Shown here: positions 53,529 to 63,119 of the stretch, piece after piece
Layout of the letters: each line of letters opens with the position of its first letter
Position numbering within the stretch: the first letter of the stretch is position 1
Origin: an uncultured Alphaproteobacteria bacterium
Lineage (GTDB): Bacteria; Pseudomonadota; Alphaproteobacteria; Rs-D84
NCBI GenBank assembly: GCA_944392775.1
Contig: CALXXV010000006.1
Span: 1 to 64,000 of the forward strand
Length of the DNA: 64,000 bases
Direction of reading: 5' to 3'
Translations under genes and position numbers: made by a program
The notes under the pieces: generated by a model
What the model was told of the DNA's origin: nothing
Databases searched by the model: none
Seen by the model: only the letters and a program-made list of their open reading frames with translations

Positions 53529-55619
53529 TTACATATTATCAAAAACGCTCGCCATCAAATCTTTTAAAGGAACTTTAAACCATTCAGGGTCATTATTCTT
53601 AATGGGCGCACCTTTTTCCAAAGCTGTTGAGCAAGGGTTATCGTCAGCCAACCAATTTTCTAATAAATCTCCTGCTAAAAGCCCCACGCCTGCCCCAGCG
53701 ACCAAACCTATTCCTCCAGTAAATGGTGCCAACAATAAACCTATACCAGTTGCAGAAGCTACTTTGCCAGCCACAGCAGCACCACTAATTTTTATATCTG
53801 GTTCTGCTAGACTACCAGTAAATTCCATAGAATTTACTACATTCCCCGTTAAGGATAATTTCAATCCTCTAACAGGAACGGTTGCCAAAGAAAGTTTCAT
53901 ATTTTCATTTCCTAAATCTAGCTTTCCTGCAAACCGTATATTTATAGCATTAGTTTCAACCGCAGCCCCATTTTGTGTTTCAATTAAACCATTTCTAAGC
54001 TTTGTATTTAAAGCCACGCAAGATATTTTTATTTGATTATATTTTTTTTCTGTTCTAAAAAGATCTTGAATGCTATGACGTAATGTCGTTAAAAAATCTG
54101 TGCCATACATATTTGCAACCAATGCCGAGTGTGCATATCCTGGTGCAGTAGAGTAAATCTTCACCGGTCCAGTCATGGTTTTCATCCATTCTGACAAATT
54201 TTTCCCATTAGCTTCTACATAAAATTCTACATTTACAGGAAGATCAGATATAATATCCGTTACCTGAATTTGCGACAAAATTTCACCAACCGCAATAGAG
54301 TTTCCAATTCCTGCAGATATTAAATGCATATTACCCGTTTGATCTATATCTATATTTCCGGCTACATGTACATTTCCGCCTGCTATAACACCAGTTGTAT
54401 CAACACGTGCTTTACCGTCAAGCAAATTTAACGACAAATCAATATCTTGAATATCAAAATTTCTATATATTACGAATCTATCAGCCATTATATGAAGATC
54501 TAAGTTAAATTTTAAAAAATCTTCTCCGAACAAAGGAATATCTTTAAAAACATTCAAAGGCCTATTTAAATTAATTTTATTTCTGGAATACAAATTAGGG
54601 AATAAATCAACTAAATTTATATACTTAGAATCTACAGACATATTTATCAAAGGTAGCTGTTTTGACCAATCAATATACCCGGAAAAAGCAGCATCATTTC
54701 CACTGATTTTAATTGAAGAATTGCGAAAAGTCAGACGTTTTCTATCAAAACCACCCATTATATTTACTTTCATCAAAGAAAATTCTGGTAAATTTAAATT
54801 AAAAACTTTACCTATTTCAGAAACATCTGGAACATCTCCCTTGATTATAAAATCTATTGGTGCTTTACTTGTTCCCTCTAATGCAATATTAGCAATCAAT
54901 GCATCTCCACCAGTTGCCATTGCAACACGCACAGGATAAACCTTTCTTTCAGCATTATATTCTGAAAAAGAAACTATAAACGGAAAAACATCTTCCCTAG
55001 ACTTTACCCAGCCATTATACTCTCTTCTATTTTCCCTTGACACATAATTTACTTGAAAGCCTACGAAAGAATAATTTCTTCCTAAGAAATCTAATTCAAG
55101 ATTTTTTACTTCAAGACCGCCCAACCCCAAATCTTCAAAAGGATATTTATTTTTCTCTACAACCGACATTTCTGTTTTTACTGTTTCCGTATCTTCCAAT
55201 TTTTTTTCTGGTTGTACTGAAAAATCACCTTTTTCATTTTGTTCTACACAAACTTTCACATCATAAATTTTCACATTCTGAATAGTCGGTCGATCTCTAA
55301 ATAAAGACACAAGATTCAAAGTAACATCTATTTTTTCCGCACTAAAAGCATCTTTATGTACAGCCCACTCTGCATTAGGTATACGAACTTTATTCAATTC
55401 GATTTGTGGTCTTAAAGAAAGTTTCCAAGACACTTTACCTTCTATTTGTACTGGAAGCCCTGTAGCATTTTCTAATATAGAAACGATTTCTCCACGCAAA
55501 GTATCCAGATTAATCTGGTATATTGCGATACCAACTGCCACCCCCAACCCCATAAAAAACAGGACTAATACACGTGTAACCGCAAAAAAAACACTTTTCT
55601 TTTTTCTTTTTTTTACCAT
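53529..55619 (-). CDS. AsmA-family protein
   Basis: 696 residues. A membrane segment near the N-terminus (VLVLFFMGLGVAVGIAIYQI) is followed by an AsmA opening (VSILENATGLPVQIEGKVSWKLSLRPQIELNKVRIPNAEW) and many beta-strand repeats to the end, the usual layout of this lipid-transfer-like family. The C-terminal part has a Gly/Ala-rich segment (LAPFTGGIGLVAGAGVGLLAGDLL). It probably acts in envelope lipid or outer-membrane protein homeostasis. It is 16 nt behind rluC. Confidence 0.8.
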   Translation of the reverse strand: MVKKRKKKSVFFAVTRVLVLFFMGLGVAVGIAIYQINLDTLRGEIVSILENATGLPVQIEGKVSWKLSLRPQIELNKVRIPNAEWAVHKDAFSAEKIDVTLNLVSLFRDRPTIQNVKIYDVKVCVEQNEKGDFSVQPEKKLEDTETVKTEMSVVEKNKYPFEDLGLGGLEVKNLELDFLGRNYSFVGFQVNYVSRENRREYNGWVKSREDVFPFIVSFSEYNAERKVYPVRVAMATGGDALIANIALEGTSKAPIDFIIKGDVPDVSEIGKVFNLNLPEFSLMKVNIMGGFDRKRLTFRNSSIKISGNDAAFSGYIDWSKQLPLINMSVDSKYINLVDLFPNLYSRNKINLNRPLNVFKDIPLFGEDFLKFNLDLHIMADRFVIYRNFDIQDIDLSLNLLDGKARVDTTGVIAGGNVHVAGNIDIDQTGNMHLISAGIGNSIAVGEILSQIQVTDIISDLPVNVEFYVEANGKNLSEWMKTMTGPVKIYSTAPGYAHSALVANMYGTDFLTTLRHSIQDLFRTEKKYNQIKISCVALNTKLRNGLIETQNGAAVETNAINIRFAGKLDLGNENMKLSLATVPVRGLKLSLTGNVVNSMEFTGSLAEPDIKISGAAVAGKVASATGIGLLLAPFTGGIGLVAGAGVGLLAGDLLENWLADDNPCSTALEKGAPIKNNDPEWFKVPLKDLMASVFDNM

Positions 55620-55635
55620 TTTCTATCACACATTT

Positions 55636-56607
55636 TCAGGGCAGCTTAAACTCTAAAAATGAAAGTACCGGCTTCATAAAATCTGGTACCCCTGCCTGCA
55701 AAGTCAGCATTTTTTTTGTAGTCGGATGTTGAAATGTTATCTTATATGCTAACAAAAACAAGTTATTTGTGTTGATCATCGATGCCAAAGCCCCGTCAAG
55801 TCGCTTTTCAACACCATATATAGAATCCCCAACTATTGGCGCATGCAAAGATAACGCACTATGAACACGTAGCTGATGCGTTCTACCTGTTTTAGGCGAA
55901 AAAAGAACCCACGACAATTTTCCACCTACCTCAGACATCACCTCATATTCAGTAATCGCCCTAAGAGGCCTTTGCCCTGCCCCATCATTTAAACGTTCCG
56001 GCCCATCAAATATTTGCCCTTTTACCATATAATTATCGATTAAGCCTTTTTTAGGTTTTACCGAACCATTTAATAAGGCAAGATATTCTTTATGAGCACT
56101 TTTTGTCTGAAAAGCATTAGCTAAAACTTGTGCAGCATATTGATTTTTTGCGACAACCAGTATCCCACTAGTTTCTTTATCTAAACGATGAACCAAAGAG
56201 ATTTTATTATACGGAAACAATGCTGCCGCCATTTTATCCACAGACTTACGAATACCTGTTCCTCCTTGAACGGCAAGCCCAGCCGGTTTATCAAAAACTA
56301 CAATATCGTCATCATCATGAATTATACAGTTACGTAATTTTTCTAAATCTGATAAAGAAAAATTTTCACCAGATTCTGTTTTTTTATTTTTAACAACAGA
56401 ATAACTATTTAATGTGGGTGGAATTCTAACTATATCTCCAGAATGCAGAATTTCTTGCCCATGTCTCCGTGAAGAATTTACCCTTATCTGACCGCCACGG
56501 CATAACTTATAAAATTCCCTTTGTGGCATATTAGGATACCGTCGCAAAAACCAGCGCAATAACCGCGTACCATCTTCTGTTTTAGAAACTTCTACAAATT
56601 CTGCCAT
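55636..56607 (-). CDS. RluC/RluD-type 23S rRNA pseudouridine synthase
   Basis: 323 residues from the ATG at 56607, avoiding overlap with the pilin gene. An S4 RNA-binding domain (RLLRWFLRRYPNMPQREFYKLCRGGQIRVNSSR, about 13-46) precedes the catalytic domain with the Asp in HRLDKETSGILVVAK, then KEYLALLNG and TGRTHQLRVHS. Target uridines cannot be told from sequence. It sits between the AsmA gene and a pilin-like gene. Confidence 0.88.
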   Translation of the reverse strand: MAEFVEVSKTEDGTRLLRWFLRRYPNMPQREFYKLCRGGQIRVNSSRRHGQEILHSGDIVRIPPTLNSYSVVKNKKTESGENFSLSDLEKLRNCIIHDDDDIVVFDKPAGLAVQGGTGIRKSVDKMAAALFPYNKISLVHRLDKETSGILVVAKNQYAAQVLANAFQTKSAHKEYLALLNGSVKPKKGLIDNYMVKGQIFDGPERLNDGAGQRPLRAITEYEVMSEVGGKLSWVLFSPKTGRTHQLRVHSALSLHAPIVGDSIYGVEKRLDGALASMINTNNLFLLAYKITFQHPTTKKMLTLQAGVPDFMKPVLSFLEFKLP

Positions 56608-56623
56608 ATATAAATACCGACTA

Positions 56624-57088
56624 TTATTCACCATACGTTATCTGAACTACATTCTGACCATTTGGGCTATCACATGTTCCCGAAGCCCCGCTAGCAGTAT
56701 GTCCTGATAACTCATAACCAATTGAACCGCTCCAAACCTTTGTAACAAAATATTCACAATCGGATTGAGTCAAACCATTTATTGAAACTATAAACTGTCT
56801 TGAATTAGACGGGTTTACAGACAACTCGTACGTTCCGCCATAAGGATTTTTATTAGACATACCTATAGCACCAAAAACCGTAGAATTGTTTATATTAGAA
56901 AAATCATCATATTCTCCGAATAATTGTCTTACTTGGGTTACCATCTGCAAAACTTCGTCATTTACAGTATTTCTTTTTTGCAAATTCATCGCGCTAGAAA
57001 TTGCTGCAACTGCACCAACTGTAATAACCCCCATTATAGCTAACACACCCATCATTTCTATCATTGAACGCCCAGATTCTTGAATCAT
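56624..57088 (-). CDS. Type IV pilin-like protein
   Basis: 154 residues from the ATG at 57088 (GGGGG before it). The N-terminus SGRSMIEMMGVLAIMGVITVGAVAAIS is a class III signal: cleavage after Gly, Glu at +5, hydrophobic spine helix. The soluble head (about 45-154) has a Cys pair (DCEYF and GTCDSP) likely to form a disulphide loop. No prepilin peptidase or pilus assembly genes are in the window. It could be a pseudopilin of a secretion system elsewhere. Confidence 0.75.
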   Translation of the reverse strand: MIQESGRSMIEMMGVLAIMGVITVGAVAAISSAMNLQKRNTVNDEVLQMVTQVRQLFGEYDDFSNINNSTVFGAIGMSNKNPYGGTYELSVNPSNSRQFIVSINGLTQSDCEYFVTKVWSGSIGYELSGHTASGASGTCDSPNGQNVVQITYGE

Positions 57089-57102
57089 GACAATAACCCC
57101 CA

Positions 57103-57131
57103 TTGCTATTTATTTTTTTATATTCTATCAT
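57103..57131 (+). promoter_or_regulatory. Promoter of uvrC, placed for a leaderless transcript
   Basis: TTGCTA (57103-57108), 17 nt, TATCAT (57126-57131). Expected start at 57138, one base before the ATG. Confidence 0.5.
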
Positions 57132-57138
57132 AATTAGT

Positions 57139-58563
57139 ATGAATATTCAATTTTCTGATTTAATAGAAAACAGTCCTAATGCTCCCGGCATATATAAAAT
57201 GTATGACGCCGAAGGTAACTTGTTATACGTAGGGAAAGCCAAAAATCTATCCAAACGCTTAAAACAATACTTAGACATATCAAAACTGGAACCTCACAAA
57301 CAAGTTATGCGATCTTTAGTAAATCGTATAGAATGGGATATTACTCAAACAGAATCGGACGCGCTACTTTTAGAACAAAAACTTATAAAGACCCAGAAAC
57401 CAAAATATAATATTATGCTAACAGACGGTAAAATGTACCCGATGATAGCCCTAACAAAACACGAATTTCCACGTTTATTAAAATTTCGTGGTCGCATTTC
57501 TCAGCGCAAGGACGTATATGGTCCTTATCCATCGGTATCTGCACTAAACAAAACGATAAAAACAATACAAAAAGTATGCCAATTAAGAACGTGCACTGAC
57601 ACATTTATGAGAAACAGAACACGACCTTGTTTATTGCATCAAATAGGAAGATGTAGTGCACCATGCGTTCTACAACAAACCCATTATGATGAAAATGTAC
57701 GACTTGCCAGAAAAATATTAACTGGGGATAGCGAACCCATAATAGCCGACCTTACGAAAGAAATGAAAAAATATTCTGACAAAATGGACTTTGAATCTGC
57801 AGCAATATGTCGCGACAAAATAGCAGAATTAACACATACATCAAATCGCGGTATACGCCAGAATCATGCACATAGAGAGAATTTTAATTGGAATAAAAAT
57901 GTTACAGATTTAGAAAATTGGTTGGGCATTAAAATAAATTATGCCGGCGTATTTGATAATTCACATCTTTTCGGAAAAAGCCCCGTAGGCGCAATGATAA
58001 CGTTCGGTCATGAAGGTTTTATAAAATCTGGTTATAGACATTTTAAGTTAAGAGATAATTCAAGGGCAGGAAATGATATTGCTATGATGGAGGAATTTAT
58101 AAACCGGGCAATTTCACGAGAGCCTAAATTAGATCTTATAATCGTTGATGGTGGAATCGCACAATGGAATATAGCAAAAAAAACCGCCCCGAATATCCCT
58201 GTTCTTGGGGTAACCAAAGGCGAAGTTCGCAATGGTGACGAACACTTCATATTACCGAACGGTGAAACATCAAAAGACTTACCAAAAGACTCACAATTAT
58301 TTCTTTTATTACGCGCAGTTCGTGATGAAGCACATAGGTTTGTAATAACATTTCATCGTACCATCCGTGCAAAGACTTTAACTTCATCTGTATTAGATGA
58401 AATAGACGGTATTGGTCCAACCAGAAAAAAATCGCTTTTAACGCATTTTGGTTCTGTTCGTGCAATATCTGATGCCGACTTAAATGCTTTATTACGCGTT
58501 CCCGGTTTAGGCAAATCCGCAGCAAAAAAAATATATGCCTACTTCCATTCAGAAGTGATATAA
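57139..58563 (+). CDS. uvrC: Excinuclease ABC subunit C (compact form)
   Basis: 474 residues against about 600 in most bacteria. GIY-YIG domain (APGIYKMYDAEGNLLYVGKAKNLSKR, 15-40), Cys cluster (C147-C176), UVR motif (about 203-238), RNase H-like nuclease with VFDNSH, NDIAMM, LIIVDGG and RDEAH, and a C-terminal tandem HhH (418-470). Only about 35 residues separate the UVR helix from VFDNSH, where E. coli has about 150, so the intervening segment is missing. All catalytic residues remain. No Shine-Dalgarno precedes the ATG. pgsA follows 31 nt later. Confidence 0.92.
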   Translation: MNIQFSDLIENSPNAPGIYKMYDAEGNLLYVGKAKNLSKRLKQYLDISKLEPHKQVMRSLVNRIEWDITQTESDALLLEQKLIKTQKPKYNIMLTDGKMYPMIALTKHEFPRLLKFRGRISQRKDVYGPYPSVSALNKTIKTIQKVCQLRTCTDTFMRNRTRPCLLHQIGRCSAPCVLQQTHYDENVRLARKILTGDSEPIIADLTKEMKKYSDKMDFESAAICRDKIAELTHTSNRGIRQNHAHRENFNWNKNVTDLENWLGIKINYAGVFDNSHLFGKSPVGAMITFGHEGFIKSGYRHFKLRDNSRAGNDIAMMEEFINRAISREPKLDLIIVDGGIAQWNIAKKTAPNIPVLGVTKGEVRNGDEHFILPNGETSKDLPKDSQLFLLLRAVRDEAHRFVITFHRTIRAKTLTSSVLDEIDGIGPTRKKSLLTHFGSVRAISDADLNALLRVPGLGKSAAKKIYAYFHSEVI

Positions 58564-58594
58564 TTATTTTATATACTTAATAAAGGAGAAAAAT

Positions 58595-59194
58595 ATGAAA
58601 TTCTTTGTAAACTTTTTGTCGGCATTTCGTATTGCAGCCGCATTTGCAATAATACCCACAATGATGTTTGGGCTATATTGGACAACTTTTGTTTTATATG
58701 TACTGGCAGCAATATCGGATTGGTTTGACGGTTTCCTTGCCAGAAAATATAAAGTATGTTCTAAAATAGGTGGTGTAATGGATCACATAGGCGACAAACT
58801 TTTAGTAGTAAATACATTCATAATGTTGATTGTAATGATGCCTGTTTGGTTTATTGTTGTTCCTGTAATAATAATGATCGCAAGAGAATTATATATAAGC
58901 GGATTACGTGAATTTTTGGGCACACAAAAAATAGAAATGCCTGTTCCCAAGGCTCGCTTTTCTATGGGAAAAATCAAAACAACCTTACAAATGATAACGA
59001 TCGGTGCCTTTTTATTATTATTTGCCATAGGAGCAATTATTACCCCAGAAACCAACAGCAAAACAGTAATGTTTTTAATTTACATTTTGCCACAAATCGG
59101 TATATGGGGAACTTGGCTATCTCTTATCGCATCACTATGGTCTGCGACACAATATACAAATACTTTTATAAAAAAACTAAAAGAAATACGATAA
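58595..59194 (+). CDS. pgsA: CDP-diacylglycerol-glycerol-3-phosphate 3-phosphatidyltransferase
   Basis: 199 residues, several membrane helices. The CDP-alcohol phosphotransferase signature is visible as SDWFDGFLARKYKVCSKIGG followed by VMDHIGD, giving the D-DG-AR-G-D-D spacing. It makes phosphatidylglycerol phosphate for membrane lipids. The uvrC-pgsA pair is common in alphaproteobacteria. AAAGGAGAAAAAT precedes the start. Confidence 0.9.
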   Translation: MKFFVNFLSAFRIAAAFAIIPTMMFGLYWTTFVLYVLAAISDWFDGFLARKYKVCSKIGGVMDHIGDKLLVVNTFIMLIVMMPVWFIVVPVIIMIARELYISGLREFLGTQKIEMPVPKARFSMGKIKTTLQMITIGAFLLLFAIGAIITPETNSKTVMFLIYILPQIGIWGTWLSLIASLWSATQYTNTFIKKLKEIR

Positions 59195-59220
59195 AAAAGC
59201 CGGTGTTTACCGGCTCTTTT
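59194..59220. terminator. Bidirectional terminator, pgsA / dnaJ
   Basis: GCCGGT, GTTT, ACCGGC (59199-59214) with A and T runs outside. Confidence 0.85.
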
Positions 59221-59229
59221 TATAAGCTA

Positions 59230-60363
59230 TTAAAACCAACCCCTTTTTTCTGACTTTATACTAGCAAATTCATTTAGCAACTTCTTTTGCTTTTCCGTAA
59301 GCTTTGTTGGAACCTTCATATTTATATCTATATACAAATCGCCGAAATTACCTGCGCGACGTCCCGGCATACCATGCCCACGGACACGTAATTTTTCACC
59401 AATCTGTGTACCGGCAGGAACTTTAACAGATAATTTTTTATCGTCTATTGTAGATATTTCTATTTCACCGCCCAATGCAAGAGTAGTGAAAGGAACATCT
59501 AACTTCAAAATTAAATCTGTTCCTTGTCTTTCGAATACTTTATCCGGACGAATGCGTACGTCTAAATAAAAATCTCCAGCGGGGGCACCATTTTGTCCTG
59601 CCTCTCCCTGACCGGCCAAACGCAATCTTGTTCCATCTTCAACACCGGCAGGAATATTTACTTCTAATGTACGTGTTTTATGGATCGTTCCCGTTCCATC
59701 ACACTGAGAGCATTTCTTTTCTATCTTATGTCCTAAACCATTACAATCTGGGCAAGGCGTTTCTACAGCAAAGAACCCCCGACTTGTATGAACATACCCT
59801 GTTCCACCACATCTTGAGCAAATGGGTGCTTCTTTACCATCTGCGGTACCAAGTCCATTACACTTATCACATTTCACTTCGCTAGAAAACTTAACTGTAT
59901 GTTTTTTACCGAAATAAGCATCTTTTAAGTCAATTACTACTTCATCTAACAAATCGCGCCCACTTCTGCGATTTTCTCCGCGCGAAGATCCGCTACCGAA
60001 ACCGTCAAAACCGAATCCACGCATAGCCTCTCGGAGAATATCTTCCATACCAGCTCCGCCACCCATGTTAAAATGGAAAGCACCATTACCGAACGGATTT
60101 CCCCCTGCGCCAAAAGGGTTTGCTCCAGACGCATTTCCACCAGCAAATGCAGCATCTCCAAACCTATCATATGCGGCCCGCTTTTGCGGATCTTTTAAAA
60201 TATCAAAAGCATTATTAACTTCTTTAAATTTTTCTTCTGCGTTTTTATCGCCTGGATTTTTATCAGGATGATACTTCAAAACTAATTTATGATACGCCTT
60301 TTTTATATCCGCCTCGGATGCATCACGAGCAACGCCCAAAACTTCATAAGGATTTTTATTCAT
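59230..60363 (-). CDS. dnaJ: Chaperone protein DnaJ
   Basis: 377 residues. J domain (1-70) with YHPDKN, a Gly/Phe-rich linker, the zinc region with four CxxCxGxG repeats ([32 protein letters not shown]) and the substrate-binding C-terminal beta domain. It hands clients to DnaK. dnaK is not adjacent. A heat-shock-type promoter lies upstream. Confidence 0.97.
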   Translation of the reverse strand: MNKNPYEVLGVARDASEADIKKAYHKLVLKYHPDKNPGDKNAEEKFKEVNNAFDILKDPQKRAAYDRFGDAAFAGGNASGANPFGAGGNPFGNGAFHFNMGGGAGMEDILREAMRGFGFDGFGSGSSRGENRRSGRDLLDEVVIDLKDAYFGKKHTVKFSSEVKCDKCNGLGTADGKEAPICSRCGGTGYVHTSRGFFAVETPCPDCNGLGHKIEKKCSQCDGTGTIHKTRTLEVNIPAGVEDGTRLRLAGQGEAGQNGAPAGDFYLDVRIRPDKVFERQGTDLILKLDVPFTTLALGGEIEISTIDDKKLSVKVPAGTQIGEKLRVRGHGMPGRRAGNFGDLYIDINMKVPTKLTEKQKKLLNEFASIKSEKRGWF

Positions 60364-60392
60364 ATTTTTAAGCCTGTAAGTTATTTCTCAAA

Positions 60393-60422
60393 ATATATAA
60401 GCTCTTTATTAAAAAAATCAAG
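60393..60422 (-). promoter_or_regulatory. RpoH (sigma32)-type promoter of dnaJ
   Basis: On the minus strand CTTG (60419-60422), 17 nt, CTTATATAT (60393-60401). This fits the alphaproteobacterial heat-shock consensus CTTG-N17-CYTATnT as I know it. Confidence 0.6.
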
Positions 60423-60476
60423 GGTATAAAAACATAAAAATGCGAAAACGTAAAAACAAGACAAGAATTCTTTCTC

Positions 60477-60503
60477 TTGCACAAAATCAAATAATGTTAT
60501 AAT
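60477..60503 (+). promoter_or_regulatory. Promoter of parE, near-leaderless
   Basis: TTGCAC (60477-60482) and TATAAT (60498-60503). The spacer is 15 nt, so the -35 is uncertain. The expected start near 60510 leaves about 6 nt before the ATG, without a Shine-Dalgarno. Confidence 0.45.
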
Positions 60504-60515
60504 AATAAATGTATT

Positions 60516-62495
60516 ATGACAGAAAAAAACACACATTCTTATGATGCATCTGATATTCAAGTACTAGAAGGTCTAGAACCTGTTCGTTTACGTCCTGGTA
60601 TGTACATTGGTGGGACAGACGAAAAAGCATGGCATCATCTTCCAGTTGAAATAATGGATAATTCAATTGACGAAGCAGTTGCAGGCTTTGCAAAGAAAAT
60701 TATTGTTACCTTAATTGATGCTAAAACTATCGAAATTACAGATGACGGTCGTGGTATTCCTGTAGACGAACATCCTAAATATCCGGGTAAATCTGCTCTG
60801 GAAGTTATTTTAACGACCTTACATTCTGGTGGTAAATTTAATAACAATGTATATAAAACAAGTGGTGGCTTACATGGTGTCGGAAGTTCTGTTGTGAACG
60901 CATTGACATCAGAAATGATAGTTACAATATCACGTGACGGTTATGAATGGAAACAGACTTTTTCACGTGGCAAACCAACCAGTAAAATGATTCGCGGTGA
61001 ACCGACAAAAAACCACGGAACAAAAATCAGATTTACCATTGATGATGAAATTTTTGGCGAAAGCGCGGTATTCAAACCCATAAAAATTTATAGAATGGCA
61101 CGTGCCAAGTCATTTTTGTCGAAAGGTGTCCGTATTGAATGGCACTGTAACCCAAGTCTTCTAACAGAAGATATGAACATACCTGCAGACACGACATTTT
61201 ATTATCCGAATGGGGTTGCAGACTTTTTAGAAGAAAAAACCAAGGACAAGCCGCGTATTCTTCCTAAAATATTTAGTGGTTGCGTTGATTTTCCTGATGA
61301 TGTAGGACGCATAGAATGGGCATTAACATTTTTAACAGATGAAAATGGCGCTGCATCTGACGATGGGTTCTTTTCATCTTATTGTAACACAATTGCAACA
61401 ATAGACGGTGGGACACATGAAACAGGTTTTAAATCAGCCATAACCAAAGGAATAAAAGCATACGGAGAAAAAGTAAACAATAAAGCAGCAACATCTATAA
61501 TCGGGGACGACGTATTTGACTCTGTTGCAGCGATAGTATCTATATTTTACAAAACGCCACAATTTTTAGGTCAAACCAAAGAAAAGTTATCTAATCCGGA
61601 AATTGCAAGATATACAGAAAATGCCCTACGTGATCCATGGGATATATTTTTAGCTTCAGATCCCAAAACGGCAAACGCTTTACTTGATTTTGTTATAAAT
61701 CTTGCAAACGCCAGAATTAAAACCAAGCAAGTAAAAGATATTGCAAGGAAAACCCCGACTAAACGTATAAGAATGCCTGCTAAACTTGCCGATTGTTCTA
61801 AACACGGTGTCGAAGGTACGGAATTATTTATTGTAGAAGGTGAATCTGCTGGTGGCACTGCGAAACAAGCACGTGACCGTGCAACCCAAGCAATTATGCC
61901 ACTACGTGGTAAAGTATTAAACGTAATATCAAATTCAGATGAACGATTTGGCGCTAATAAAGAATTAAATGAATTGATTGATATAATTGGTGCAGGAACA
62001 GCAAAAGATTGGGATGAAAGTAAATTAAGATATGAAAAAATAATTGTAATGACAGATGCTGATGTTGACGGCAGTCATATTGCATCGTTACTAATGGCAT
62101 TTTTCTATCAGCACATGCCACAATTAATTTATGGCGGTCATTTATATTTGTCTTGTCCACCATTATATAAATTGACATGTGGTACAGAATCTATTTATGT
62201 TGATACAGATGAAGAACTAGAAGAACTAAAAAATAATAAATATAAAAATAAAAAAATAGAAATATCACGTTTCAAAGGACTTGGTGAAATGATGCCGAAT
62301 CAGTTAAAAGAAACGACAATGTCACCCAAGACACGTCGTTTGATTCGTGTTGATCTGCCACCACGAACGGACGAAGGTGCAGAAGATACTGAAAAGACTC
62401 GTACAATTGTATCTGAATTGATGGGCAAGAAACCAGAATTCAGATTTAAGTTCATAACAGAACACGCCCAGTTTGTGAAAGATTTATTTGTATAA
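60516..62495 (+). CDS. parE: DNA topoisomerase IV subunit B
   Basis: 659 residues. GHKL ATPase (EIMDNSIDEA, DDGRGIPVD, GGLHGVGSSVVNAL), transducer, and TOPRIM with LFIVEGESAGGTAKQARDRATQAIMPLRGKVLNV and DADVDGSH, then PLYKL and RFKGLGEM. The text KLADCSKHGVEGTELF before the TOPRIM and the length favour ParE over GyrB. It relaxes and decatenates DNA with ParC. parC is not in the window. Confidence 0.88.
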   Translation: MTEKNTHSYDASDIQVLEGLEPVRLRPGMYIGGTDEKAWHHLPVEIMDNSIDEAVAGFAKKIIVTLIDAKTIEITDDGRGIPVDEHPKYPGKSALEVILTTLHSGGKFNNNVYKTSGGLHGVGSSVVNALTSEMIVTISRDGYEWKQTFSRGKPTSKMIRGEPTKNHGTKIRFTIDDEIFGESAVFKPIKIYRMARAKSFLSKGVRIEWHCNPSLLTEDMNIPADTTFYYPNGVADFLEEKTKDKPRILPKIFSGCVDFPDDVGRIEWALTFLTDENGAASDDGFFSSYCNTIATIDGGTHETGFKSAITKGIKAYGEKVNNKAATSIIGDDVFDSVAAIVSIFYKTPQFLGQTKEKLSNPEIARYTENALRDPWDIFLASDPKTANALLDFVINLANARIKTKQVKDIARKTPTKRIRMPAKLADCSKHGVEGTELFIVEGESAGGTAKQARDRATQAIMPLRGKVLNVISNSDERFGANKELNELIDIIGAGTAKDWDESKLRYEKIIVMTDADVDGSHIASLLMAFFYQHMPQLIYGGHLYLSCPPLYKLTCGTESIYVDTDEELEELKNNKYKNKKIEISRFKGLGEMMPNQLKETTMSPKTRRLIRVDLPPRTDEGAEDTEKTRTIVSELMGKKPEFRFKFITEHAQFVKDLFV

Positions 62496-62645
62496 TAAAA
62501 ATTTTTTTAAACATAATTCGCAAAATTTCTATTACACAAACATATAATAGAATTTATTCCGTCTGTACAAAACAATAAAAACATGGCAAAATCCTTACCC
62601 CAAAATTTGATATATTTGATATAAATTAATAGAGGAAAGAAAAAT

Positions 62646-63077
62646 ATGAAACCAACAAAAAAAAGAAAAAACACATACGTAATTCAACAAAATGTTTTTG
62701 GAGGATATTCTGTATTTGAATTATGCCAAAGCACCCCACTTGCAGTTGTAGAAATAAATGGCAAAAGCCTAGAGCAAAAGACAGGATGGTTAAACAGCCT
62801 AGATTTTCCAAATCCTGGGGCTATTGATATGATAAAATCATTTAAGGTTCTGGAACCGGTAATGGGAAAGAAATTAGCCAGCACAATAGTTGAATATTTG
62901 GACAAAGAAACAGGTGAACCAGTAGCAATGTTGTTTCCTACAAATGATATTATGTATCGCGAAGATTTACCGGATTTTTTAAATCGTTTAAACCACATGT
63001 CAAGGAAAGACTTACATTATCAGATGATGAAACGGGCAAGATATTTAAACCTTTTACAAAAAAATAAACAAAAATAA
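62646..63077 (+). CDS. Unknown conserved-looking protein
   Basis: 143 residues, no family recognised. It opens with a basic stretch (KPTKKRKNTYVIQQNVFGGYSVFELCQ), then VEYLDKETGEPVAMLFPTNDIMYREDLPDFLNRLNHM, and ends basic (MMKRARYLNLLQKNKQK). No signal peptide or membrane segment, so probably cytosolic and possibly nucleic-acid binding. AGAGGAAAGAAAA precedes the ATG and a TGATATAAA extended -10 lies at 62617-62625. Single-gene unit with its own terminator. Confidence 0.55.
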   Translation: MKPTKKRKNTYVIQQNVFGGYSVFELCQSTPLAVVEINGKSLEQKTGWLNSLDFPNPGAIDMIKSFKVLEPVMGKKLASTIVEYLDKETGEPVAMLFPTNDIMYREDLPDFLNRLNHMSRKDLHYQMMKRARYLNLLQKNKQK

Positions 63078-63104
63078 AAAATACCGGTAAAACCGGTATT
63101 TTTG
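63074..63104. terminator. Bidirectional terminator near the right edge
   Basis: AATACCGGT, AAA, ACCGGTATT with A and T tracts. Shared by the unknown gene and the Cys-rich gene on the minus strand. Confidence 0.85.
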
Positions 63105-63119
63105 TTTTCCTCATCTAGT

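Noticed and set aside
57139..58563. Frameshift or degraded uvrC
   Set aside because: The shortened region keeps one open frame and all catalytic motifs flank it in order, so this is an in-frame short form.
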